64,000 nucleotides of DNA from Cyprinodon diabolis (lineage: Eukaryota > Chordata > Actinopteri > Cyprinodontiformes > Cyprinodontidae). Each line of letters begins with the position of its first letter. Position 1 is the first letter of the stretch. A model generated the notes under the pieces. The model made no database searches. It saw only the letters and a program-made list of their open reading frames with translations, and was not told the DNA's origin. The stretch spans positions 310,001 through 374,000 of the forward strand of contig CM060066.1 in the NCBI GenBank assembly GCA_030533445.1, in the 5' to 3' direction. The position numbers and the translations under genes are program-made. Shown here piece by piece: positions 10,255-19,852 of the stretch.

Positions 10255-12024
10255 TAATTTTATTAAGGATCCCCATTAGCTGTTGACATGGCAAACAGCT
10301 AGTCTTCCTGGGGTCCACATTAAAAACGTACAGTAAAAAAAAGTTACAAATATAAAAATTTCCAAAAATGTAATTTCTTAAAATTACTATAGGAAGTACA
10401 AAAGAACAAGTAAAATAAAACAGCCAATAAAACAAGAACAAATATAATAAGACAGTCAATAAAACAAAAACACTTCAGGGCATCAAATGGAGTCTCAGAT
10501 TCTTTTTAAAAGATAATTTACTTTCAGTGTAGCGGATGTAGTGAGGTAGATTATTCCAAAGGTGTAATGATCTATATATAAAGGATCTCTTTAGAGCATT
10601 GGTTTTTGATCTGGTAAAACAAGCTGCCCATTACAAGAACCTCTATTGTTGTGGTCATGAACAGAATTACTATAAACAATCTGTGAATGTATAAAAGCAG
10701 GAACATTACTGCTCATGACTGACTTAAACAGGATAAGTGTATTAAAAAGCAACTTGTTCTCAACCGTAAGCCAGGAAAGGCTGGAATGCATCTGGTTGAC
10801 ATTAGATCTAATGTGGCAGCCCAGTACCAACCGTGCTGCCTTGTTCTGAACAACCTGTAGCTTTTTGAGTTCACCCCTGGCAGCAGATGTCCACACTGTA
10901 GAGCAATAGTCAAGATGACACAACACTAGACTCTGAACTATTTGACATAAAAGGGGACGGGCCATAAAAGAGCAACATTTCCTTGCGGTACTAATTGCTC
11001 TTCCCATTTTCACAATAATATAATTAATGTGGTGAGACCAAGACAGAGAACAGTCTACCATCACACCAAGGAGTTTGGCACTTTCAACTTGTTGAACCGT
11101 CAAGTCACAAAACTTTAAGTCAAGCTTTGGGCTTGCGGACAGCTTGTGCCTTGAACCAATTACCATGCACTTAGTCTTAGAGATGTTGAGGGCCAGTTTG
11201 TTACTCACCACCCAATCATATACAACATTCAGTTCTCGGCTCAAAACCTGATTTAATTCACCGCATGAAGGTGCAGTATAATACAAAGTGGTATCATCTG
11301 CGTACAGGACAGTTTTGGCACTTTTTGTAGCCCAAGCTATATCATTAGTAAAGATTGAAAAAAGTAAAGGACCTAAACAGCTGCCCTGTGGAACTCCACA
11401 CTCCAAACTTCTTCTACTGGAGAGGTTGCCATTCAGATAAACCTTCTGTGATCCTAAAGACAGGTAGCTTTCAGTCCACTTTAATGCCGAAGAATTAAAA
11501 CCATAAAATTTAAGTTTCTCAGTTAATAAAGTATGGTCCAGAATGTCAAAAGCAGCACTAAAATCCAGGTACACAACACCTACCAACATAGATTTATCTA
11601 TCGCTTTAAGCCAGTCATGAGTCATATGAATCATTGCAGTAGAGGTTGAGGGGCCAGCTCTATATGCATGTTGAGAGTCGGTAAAAAGTTTGTTTTTTAC
11701 AAAATAATCCTGAAATTGTGCATGAACCAATCTTTCCATAATTTTACTTAAAACAGGTAAAATACTTATTGGTCTAGAGTTCCCCTCATTAAAGCCAGAT
11801 TTAGTACCTTTAGGTAAAGGAATAACTTTAGCCTCCTTCCAGATCCTTGGACATAGGCCCACATCCAAGCAACGATTAAAAATATGACAGATGGGAGCTG
11901 CTACGACACCAGCAGTCATTCTCAGCAATTTACTATCCAGGTTATCTAATCCAGCTAGTTTACTGTCAGGAAGAGAACAGAGCAAATGTTCCACCCTATG
12001 GACGTCAACTTGTTTAAATACAAA
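10255..12024 (-). mobile_element. CR1/L2/Rex1-group LINE, 5'-truncated, open reverse transcriptase
   Basis: A single uninterrupted minus-strand frame (10591-11994, 467 aa, open a little further upstream) encodes a reverse transcriptase. It has RPISILPVLSKIMERLV, LDFSAAFDILDHTLL, CGVPQGSCLGPLLFSIF and VLYADDTTLYY (catalytic YADD), plus the C-terminal NKAARLVLG region. The 3' end reads GGATCCTTAATAAAATTAC on the minus strand, a tail common among fish LINEs. It lies inside the I/Nimb-like LINE, so it is the younger insertion. The endonuclease part is absent, so it cannot move by itself. It is the least damaged transposon frame in the window. Confidence 0.85.
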
Positions 12025-12397
12025 TAAGAAGAAACAATTATTTCTCCATTGAGTTTTGGTCAGAATGGATTAAACAGAACTCTGTTTATCTAACAGGGAA
12101 GGTTAATGTAAATATTGAGGGGAAGATGAAACAGGTGAACACGTAATGTTTTACTGCAATAAATATGAGCAGGAGAAACAGCAATTAATTCAACATTTAA
12201 GTAAAGTAAAAGTTAAATTAGATTTATTTAAACTGTTCAGAAGTCATTCAGACAGTAAAATTTACAGAATAATATTTCGATATCTAAAAATAAGACATTT
12301 AATAGAATTTAGTTCCTGAGTCGTTCCGATCCACACCAGTAGGTGGCGGAAATGCATCAATCTGTTGTTTGCAAACCGCCCAAAAAAATGTAAAGAA
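12025..12397 (+). mobile_element. I/Nimb-like LINE fragment (right part and 3' tail)
   Basis: The interrupted element resumes with ETIISPLSFGQNGLNRTL in frame, then GEDETGEHVMFYCNKYEQ across a shift. It finishes with the tail CACCAGTAGGTGGCGGAAAT and an (AGA)n run (AAAGAAGAAGAAG). The GTAGGTGGCGG tail followed by AAGAAG repeats is characteristic of I/Nimb-type LINEs in fish. The tail ends about 375 bp before the luc7l start codon. Confidence 0.72.
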
Positions 12398-12774
12398 GAA
12401 GAAGAACGCGTTGTGTCGTCACACCACTGCTTTGATTGCAGCACTTTCTGCGCGTTGCCGACGTCAGCGCGCGCCCTTTCTCGCGCCTTCCGGTGGCGCG
12501 CTCAAAGAGGAAGTGAGAAAGCGGAAGAAGGAGGACGCTGAACAAACTTGACAACTTCTAGCTAAGAGGCTAGAAAACAGCTTTTAGATGTTATTGGTTT
12601 CCTCTCCATAAATCATCGGTTCTTTTAGTCACCGCTGAGGGACTTTAGCAGCTTTTCAAACAGCCGCCGCTCAGGGAACCAAGAACCAGGGTTTGGGGGG
12701 ACAGGAGGCCTGCAGCTGCCGGGGAGAGGAGCGCTGTTAGCGGGGAAGGAGTCGCTGAAGCACCGCTCAGCAAC
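12398..12774 (+). promoter_or_regulatory. luc7l promoter and 5' UTR region
   Basis: A CpG-rich stretch directly upstream of the luc7l ATG, next to the end of a LINE. It has a CRE-like CGACGTCAG at about 12459-12467 and several GCGCGC-type motifs. No TATA box is visible, as expected for a housekeeping CpG promoter. Two more CRE-like TGACGTC motifs occur in intron 1 (13124-13131 and about 13140). The transcription start cannot be placed exactly. Confidence 0.5.
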
Positions 12775-15700
12775 ATGTCGGCTCAGGCGCAGATGCGGGC
12801 GATGCTGGACCAGCTGATGGGAACGGCCAGAGACGGTGAGCCGGACCGACCCTCCGCTCGGTTAGCTGCTGTTAGCATTAGCCGCTAAGCTGTCAGCTAG
12901 CAGCATGAGGGCAAACCTGTTAGCATCCTGTTGCTCACTTTAGAGACACTTTTATAACTTTAAACTCCTATTTTAATCCCGTCACTCATTATAATCCTTC
13001 AGTCGAAGCCTTTTCACTTTAAATGGACTCTGGAGATGCTAACGGGGATGCTAACATGTGTGCTAAAATGATTTATTGATGTTTGTGTATAAAATAAGCC
13101 TTTTAGTAAGTGTGGTAGTTTAATGACGTCAGTAAATAATGACGTCGGCATAAAGAGCTGCTGCTGTGTTCCAGGAGATACCATGAGGCAGAGGATCAAG
13201 TTTTCAGATGATCGGGTCTGTAAAAGCCACCTGTTAGATTCATGTCCTCATGACATCCTGTCAGGCACCGTGAGTATCATCTATACACATATATCTATAT
13301 GAGCTGAAGGGAATAACTGAGCATTTACTGTGTTTATTCTCCAGGTGCACACATCTATATCTTTACAGGATTTTATTCTTTATCTTCTAACTTTTCACTT
13401 TTATCTTATTCTTAGTCATTTCTCTAAGGTCCACATTTCTGTGACCATTTATGTCTATAATCGTTTAACTGCTGGAAACTCTAGAATTTCCCCATTGTGG
13501 GACAATAAAGGGATTTATTCTATTCTGTAGCATTGGGAGACAGAGAAAGATTAACGCTCAGTTACACTTTAGACACCACATCTGGATCGGACCAGAAGTT
13601 ACCTTGTGATGAATCTGAAGATCCTCATTCATCCAGGTTTGAGAAGTTTAGGCACCACTAACAGAAGGAGGAGCAGAGAACAGGGACACATCAGGACATC
13701 CCTGAAGAACGGTGGTTATCCCAGATAGACTTTTAAATAACCAACAAGAAGAGATCTGCTGAGAGGGAAGAGAACAGCAGAAGGAACGTCGTCGTTCCAG
13801 ATGTGGCTGGAGTCTCGGAAAAACTCTTTAAACCCGGCGACACCCTGAGATAGAAACTGGTTCACCCCAAAGGCGCCCAGAAATCGGAACGTTTGATGAG
13901 ACGTTCTGGATCGGAACGTTTGATGAGACGTTCTGGATCGGAACGTTTGAAACGTCCTGGATCGGAACGTTTGAGACGTCCTGGATCGGAACGTTTGATG
14001 AGACGTTCTGGATCGGAACGTTTGATGAGACGTTCTGGATCGGAACGTTTGAGACGTCCTGGATCGGAACGTTTGATGAGACGTTCTGGATCGGAACGTT
14101 TGAGACGTTCTGGATCGGAACGTGTGATGAGACGTTCTGGATCGGAACGTTTGAGACGTCCTGGATCGGAACGTTTGAGACGTTCTGGATCGGAACGTTT
14201 GAGACGTTCTGGATCGGAACGTTTGAGACGTTCTGGATCGGAACGTTTGATGAGACGTTCTGGATCGGAACGTTTGATGAGACGTTCTGGATCGGAACGT
14301 TTGAGACGTTCTGGATCGGAACGTGTGATGAGACGTCCTGGATCGGAACGTTTGAGACGTCCTGGATCGGAACGTTTGAGACGTTCTGGATCGGAACGTT
14401 TGAGACGTTCTGGATCGGAACGTTTGAGACGTTCTGGATCGGAACGTTTGATGAGACGTTCTGGATCGGAACGTTTGATGAGACGTTCAGACGTTCTGGA
14501 TCGGAACGTTTGAGACGTCCTGGATCGGAACGTGTGATGAGACGTCCTGGATCGGAACGTTTGATGAGACGTCCTGGGTCGGAACGTGTGATGAGACGTC
14601 CTGGATCGGAACGTTTGAGACGTTCTGGGTCGGAACGTTGGGATCTTGGGCAGAAGGTGTGATTTGGATGTTCTTGTATTCCTCAGAGAATGGACCTGGG
14701 AGAATGCGCTAAAGTTCATGACTTGGCTCTGCGGGCGGATTACGAGATCGCCTCCAAGGAGAACGAATACTTCTTTGAGCTCGATGTAAGTCGTCTAACT
14801 TTACGCTCAGCTGCTCCTTCTGCTTTTATTTCTCTACAAATTCATCCCAAATGTTTGCTATATGTATTTATGATCTTTGAACTAATATTTTGATCTGTAG
14901 GTTTAAAACAGAAAAAAAAATTATTTGTTTTCCTTCATCAGAAGTTGTTCAGGAAACGGCTGCTTGTCTTTAAGCTCATGGAAAAGCCTGGAAAATGAAC
15001 CTGATCAGGACTAAAGTTATTATATTTCTGTTTGGCTACAGAGCAGCAGATGGTTGGGATGCAGTTTGGGAATAAAAGGAATAAACATTGAAAGTAAATC
15101 CAGCCGCATGTTAAAGCGTTCTCCGATCTCTCCAGGCCGCAGAGCACCTGCAGTCTTTCATCGCAGACTGCGATCGCAGAACAGAGTTGGCCAAAAAGAG
15201 ACTGGCTGAGACTCAGGATGAGATCAGCGCTGAGGTGGCGGCTAAGGTGAAGGACGCTCTGCAAGAACAGCCACACATGCAGATAACCCTGATTTACTGT
15301 TTCTTCCTTCCTGCGTCTGTTTGTCTCCTTCCATGGAAAGGCTGAGCGAGTCCATGAGTTAAATGAAGAGATCGGGAAGCTGCTGGCAAAGGCCGAGCAG
15401 CTGGGCGGCGAAGGGAACGTGGAAGAAGCCCAGCAGGTGTTGGAGAAGGTGGAGAAAACCCGGGCCTTAAAGAAAGAGGCAGAGGTCAGTTTAAGGTCAG
15501 GAGCTCAGATTAATGTTATGACCTCATCTGATAACTTTAACGTTTCTATTAAACTGTGAATAAAGGACGTTTACCGGAACTCCATGCCAGCTTCCAGCTT
15601 CCAGCAGCAGAAGCTCCGGGTGTGTGAGGTGTGTTCAGCCTACCTGGGGCTCCACGATAACGACCGGCGCCTGGCCGACCACTTCGGGGGGAAACTTCAC

Positions 15701-18114
15701 CTCGGATTCATTGAAATCCGGGAGAAGCTTGACAAGCTGAGGGTAAACTGGGAAACTCCCTGACTGTGTCCCGCTTTAGGCCACAGACCTGCTCACTTCC
15801 CAACGCTCTCCTTCCAGAAAGCTGTGGTAGAAAAACAAGAACAGATCCGCATTAGAAGACGAGAGGACCGGGAAAGAGAGGACGAACGAGAGAGACAGTG
15901 GGAGATGGAGAAGGAGAAACGGGAGTGGGAGAGCAAACGGGAGAGGGAGCGGAGAAGGTTGAAACTTCACAATCAAACAGTTTGGATTTATTGACCTGTT
16001 TATATGATGCATGTTTTTTTCTCAGGTCCAGATCCAGGAGCGGAGAACGCCACAGGTACCGCCGCTGTCCTTATCAGGTGTGACGTTCTGTCTGACAACA
16101 GGTGGAACATCATCTGCTCTGTTTCTGGTTGAAGCAGGGATGGAGGCAGTTCATCGTCGCATCACTCCAGACGGCGCCGCTCCTCTCGTCCCAGGGAAGA
16201 CGGATCTGAGCGGGACAGGGAGCGAGACAGGAAGCACCGCCACAGGGACAGACGCCGCTCACGCTCCCACTCCCACAGACACAAGAAGAAGAGGTGCTCA
16301 CAGTATTTTATTTATCTCTTTAAACCAGATGTTTAAAGGATTTCCTGCGATGGACGCCGCAGACATGTCCATCATTAGAAAGCAGTAATAAATGATTGTA
16401 CTTTGGTAATCCTCCATTCAGACTGCCCCCATGTTTAAACATGTTGGTGGCAGAGTCATGCTGTGGGGTTCCTTATTGCAGCGGGGCGGGCAAAGAAAGG
16501 GAATAAAAAATGAAATGTTGACGTTAGGAGGGCGTCTATCAGAGGAAGATCCATCATGTTGTTGCTGTGAAACAGGAAGTGATTTCCGTATGAAGGCCTC
16601 TCTGGACTGAAGGTCCCGCTGCAGAGCTGTGCATCTAGATCTACGTTCGGGTCGCCCCTGATTTTATTTTGATAAAATGACCTAAATGACGTTTTTCCTC
16701 CCTAAATTTAGTCAAATATAAGATGTTAAAGGTTAATAATGTATTTCCTGAGAAATAAAATGCATTAAAATCCTTTCTATGTTATCAGTCATCTGCACAG
16801 GAGCAAACTTTATCATCTTTGGATTTAAACATAAATTTAGTCTTTTTTACTTTTATGTTTTCCTTTCATGTTAACGTTACGCTTTATATTTCGTAATCTA
16901 AAGAAACAACTAAAATCAGATTTACTGCTCTGAGCGTGTCCCATGATGACGTCATAAAACATGTTTTAAAGATGCGTATTAGCATCTTTTAGTGAGTTAA
17001 TGATGGAAATGAGTGATTTTAGTACCATGATTACATTATTTATGGACACCTGGACGTATATCTGTTCACGCATGATGAGGGCGGATTGTCCTCCCGGGGC
17101 GGATCGGCAGTGACGGGAACTTTTAACGACAGATCTTTAGTTCCTGCTCTGCAGGAGTTCAACCGTCACTTTGATGGTTCCTCAACTTTAATGCAGGAAA
17201 TAAAAACCATGACGGGATTTCAGGACGTAGCTACTGCTAGCATCTGCTGATGCTTCATGAAAAATCGCCCCTTCGTCTTTGATTTCCAACTTTGCGCCCC
17301 CTGGTGGTTCAGAAAGATCCAGAGAAAAGCCTCATGATTCAAAGCGTGGAACGTCGGTTCATCCTCAAACTCAGATGATGAGTGGAAAGCTGATTGCCCT
17401 GCAGACGCAGCAGACATGCTAACCCAGGGGCGGAGCTAAAGGGGAATGACCCTTTCCAGCCACCGTCCTTCCAGTCTGACTGAGCTTTAGCTGTTTGACA
17501 ACGATGACTTCAAGAAGCACTGATAAACACAGTTATTCATGTTTTCTTATTATTATTCAGTTATTTTCTCAGGTTTTACTGAAACCTGTCTTTAAAATTA
17601 GCTTTTAATTTGAGCCTTAAAGACTAAAACCTGGTTTGAGGTTCATCTATCAGCTGACTTTGGCTCAGACTCTGATTGGTGACGTGATGAACGTTCCCTC
17701 AGCAAACAGTCGGAGCCTCATGTTCAGCTGGAAAACATTAAAAAACTGCAGTTCTGTGTTTTGGCCAGAAGTGGCAGCATCATTAGGAAACTCCCTCTTT
17801 AAAAGCTTTGATCCTTCGTATAAAAGTAGATATAAACCATTAAAGGACTTTTTCTAAAAAAACTGTTTTTCTTCCTCAGGTCTTCCAGAGACAGATCGTC
17901 CCATCCAGGCGACAGAGAGACGTCTCCGTCCCAGGAGAGATGGCGGGAGCGTGCAGGGGAGGGATGGCGCAGCGACAGGGTGGAGGCTGCAGCAGACTGG
18001 GAGGACAGGGAGCGCTCCGCTTCCCCAGACGTCTCCAGAGGACGGGAAAGATCCCTTTCCTACGAGCGAGACCGCCGCTCCAGCTCAGAGGAACGAGAGT
18101 CTGGAGAAATCTGA
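12775..18114 (+). CDS. luc7l: LUC7-like splicing factor (10 exons)
   Basis: LUC7-family proteins bind U1 snRNP in the nucleus and influence 5' splice-site choice. Exons: 12775-12835, 13175-13269, 14687-14785, 15136-15246, 15341-15484, 15566-15742, 15818-15957, 16026-16055, 16150-16293 and 17880-18114. All join in frame, giving 411 residues (human LUC7L 371, LUC7L2 392). The protein starts MSAQAQMRAMLDQLMGTARD. It has the first zinc finger (CKSHLLDSCPHDIL then GECAKVHDLAL), a coiled helix (HELNEEIGKLLAKAEQL), and the second zinc finger (CEVCSAYLGLHDNDRRLADH, then GGKLHLGF). From residue about 230 on it is an Arg/Ser/Asp/Glu-rich tail, ending ESGEI like its vertebrate relatives. Residues match LUC7L at some positions and LUC7L2 at others, so the exact paralogue is uncertain. 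Intron 2 holds a minisatellite ending just before exon 3. Confidence 0.9.
13330..13530 (+). mobile_element. LINE 3'-tail fragment
   Basis: In luc7l intron 2, the sequence CTGCTGGAAACTCTAGAATT, then TTTCCCCATTGTGGGACAAT, then AAAGGGATTTATTCTATTCTG matches the 3' end shared by many fish L2/Rex-type LINEs. No coding part remains. Confidence 0.55.
13882..14640. repeat. 24/27-bp minisatellite in luc7l intron 2
   Basis: About 30 copies of a unit with GACGTTCTGGATCGGAACGT; a 3-bp GAT insertion makes alternating 24- and 27-bp forms. Both lengths are divisible by three, so frames stay open on both strands (13862-14719 minus, 13893-14513 plus) without being genes. Each unit contains the inverted repeat ACGTTC..GAACGT. 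The array ends 46 bp before exon 3, close to the branch-point region of that intron. Confidence 0.97.
16294..17879 (+). other. luc7l intron 9, mostly featureless
   Basis: A 1.6-kb intron. At about 16437-16500 it holds a short fragment, ATGTTGGTGGCAGAGTCATG with CTGTGGGGTTCCTTATTGCAG, which belongs to an old interspersed repeat. Fragments of the same motif occur at about 48305-48350 (opposite strand) and 58105-58150. I see nothing else of note. Confidence 0.5.
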
Positions 18115-18169
18115 ACACTTTCCTTTTTAGATGCGCATGCAGCTGGCAGTGCATCAGATGCCGCTATGC

Positions 18170-18309
18170 ATGTTCAGAGTGGACGGCGTGTTCAGAGGGA
18201 CGGCGTGTTCAGAGTGGACGGAGTGGGACGTGTTCAGAGTGGACGGAGTGGGACGTGTTCAGAGTGGACGGAGTGGGACGTGTTCAGAGTGGACGGAGTG
18301 GGACGTGTA
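18170..18309. repeat. 25-bp tandem repeat in the luc7l 3' UTR
   Basis: About five and a half copies of a 25-bp unit containing TGTTCAGAGTGGACGGAGTG, beginning 55 bp after the stop codon. The first two copies are shortened. Because it lies between the stop codon and the AATAAA at 18686, it should be transcribed into the mature mRNA. Confidence 0.93.
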
Positions 18310-18685
18310 CAGTCACTGTTTTCCTCCTCTTGCTGACCTCCCAGCAGTTGCTCACAGGGCGACGATGTTTTCATTTTCTGCTTTGTTTACGGACTCTGGA
18401 TGTTTTCTAGTTTTTCTTTCCTCTCATTGATTCTACAGGTGAGCTGTGGACGGCGGCCATGTTTGTCCAGCTCTGTTTTAATTTGCTGCCTTCTAACCGA
18501 TGGTGTCCGGGTTTAGACCCTGAAGCGACGCCCCGACATTCCCTGCGTCTCTAAAGAGCTCATCCTAATATTTTCCATCAGTCCCCAGATTGACGCGCGG
18601 TGCATCTTTTCACTCTTACACTGATGCTGTGATGTAGGACAGACTATTAAGGGGGGGGGTCCACATTGCCAGAACTCCACCAGTT

Positions 18686-18691
18686 AATAAA
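18686..18691 (+). terminator. luc7l polyadenylation signal
   Basis: A canonical AATAAA in CAGTTAATAAAATG, 572 bp after the luc7l stop codon, followed by a T-rich stretch (GATTTGG, then CTGCTTTTTTTTC). Confidence 0.7.
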
Positions 18692-18925
18692 ATGTTGATT
18701 TGGTTCAAATATTCCTGCTTTTTTTTCTTTCATACGTTTGCTGAACTGAAGGCTCGGGGGGAGGGGGTGTCAGAGTGACGGGGGCCTTGCTGATCAGGCT
18801 GGTAGCGGATGGGAAGAAACAGGTTTTGGTCCTGATGGAGCGCAGAGGGAAGGGACTGGGATCAGCCACCATCTTCCTGCAGGCCTCAGAGTCCTGGAGG
18901 CGTACAGATCCTGGAGAGATGGAAC

Positions 18926-19262
18926 TGGACTGGATCCCTCCAAGGACCCGGTCTACCTGGACCGGATCCCTCCAGGGACGCGGTCTACGTGGACCGGATC
19001 CCTCCAGGGACGCGGTCTACGTGGACCGGATCCCTCTAGGGACGCGGTCTACGTGGACCGGATCCCTCCAGGGACGCGGTCTACGTGGACCGGATCCCTC
19101 CAGGGACGCGGTCTACGTGGACCGGATCCCTCTAGGGACGCGGTCTACGTGGACCGGATCCCTCCAGGGACGCGGTCTACGTGGACCGGATCCCTCCAGG
19201 GACGCGGTCTACCTGGACCGGATCCCTCCAGGGACCAGGTCTACCTGGACTGGATCCTCCAA
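18926..19262. repeat. 32-bp minisatellite inside a LINE remnant
   Basis: About ten copies of a 32-bp unit with GGACCGGATCCCTCCAGGGA and CGCGGTCTACGT; GGATCC recurs every 32 bp. Edge copies are more diverged (CTGGACTGGATCC). The unit contains GGTC..GACC and TCCC..GGGA inverted repeats. Confidence 0.97.
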
Positions 19263-19348
19263 GTCCGTGAAAATAAGGAGACCAGAATAGTTATAGCTGT
19301 GAATTCAAACGGGTCCATCCTTCCCCGGCTTTCACCGCCGTGCGCTCT

Positions 19349-19361
19349 GTTGCTTAGCAAC
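19349..19361. promoter_or_regulatory. X-box-like palindrome (RFX motif)
   Basis: GTTGCTTAGCAAC is a perfect inverted repeat matching the RFX X-box pattern GTNRC..GYAAC. It lies in the LINE remnant, far from any promoter, so function is doubtful. Confidence 0.3.
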
Positions 19362-19852
19362 CGTGATAGTTAACATACAAAGCAGGAAAAGAATGAATAC
19401 CAAACTTTTCACTGCTGTTTCTTTTAAATGTATTTTCTTTGTTTGATGGTAAAGTGAACAAAGACTAAAGTGATGAGAATCCAGAGCGGAATAAAGGAGC
19501 CAACCAGCAGGAACTACTAAAAGCAAATGATAGAAAAGGCTAGAAAGATAGAAGTCAATCTAAACAATGTGTATGTGTATGACATCATCAGCCTTCAGAG
19601 GACGCAGCCCATAAATTCGAACTCAGCCAATGATGGAGGAGTAGAAGAGCACCATCGTTGTCCTCCAGCTGCTGCAGTTCATCCTCTGCTGGTCTTTCTT
19701 GGTGAAGGAGTTGATGTTCAGCTCCCACTTTAGGTCCTGTGAGATGATCGTCCCCAGGAAGGAGAAAGACTCCACAGTGGAGTCCCAGAGAGTGATGGAC
19801 ATAGCTGGGGCTGAGTTCTTCCTGAAGTCCTCCACCATCTCCACTGCTTTCT

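Larger units (their letters stand above)
18775..19852 (-). mobile_element. Rex1/CR1-like LINE remnant interrupted by a minisatellite
   Basis: On the minus strand, 19623-19844 reads EMVEDFRKNSAPAMSITLWD then FLGTIISQDLKWELNINS, the thumb region of a LINE reverse transcriptase. The far end (about 18775-18925) reads LRSIRTKTCFFPSATSLISK, the C-terminal end of the same kind of protein. Between them lies a 32-bp array and about 360 bp of altered sequence. Both ends agree in strand and order, so this is one LINE copy opened up by repeat expansion. Its other edge is where the 58-bp array begins. Confidence 0.7.

Noticed and set aside
13862..14719. 285-codon minus and 206-codon plus frames rich in Arg, Ser and Asp
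   Set aside because: They are frames of the 24/27-bp minisatellite in luc7l intron 2, not an RS-domain protein.
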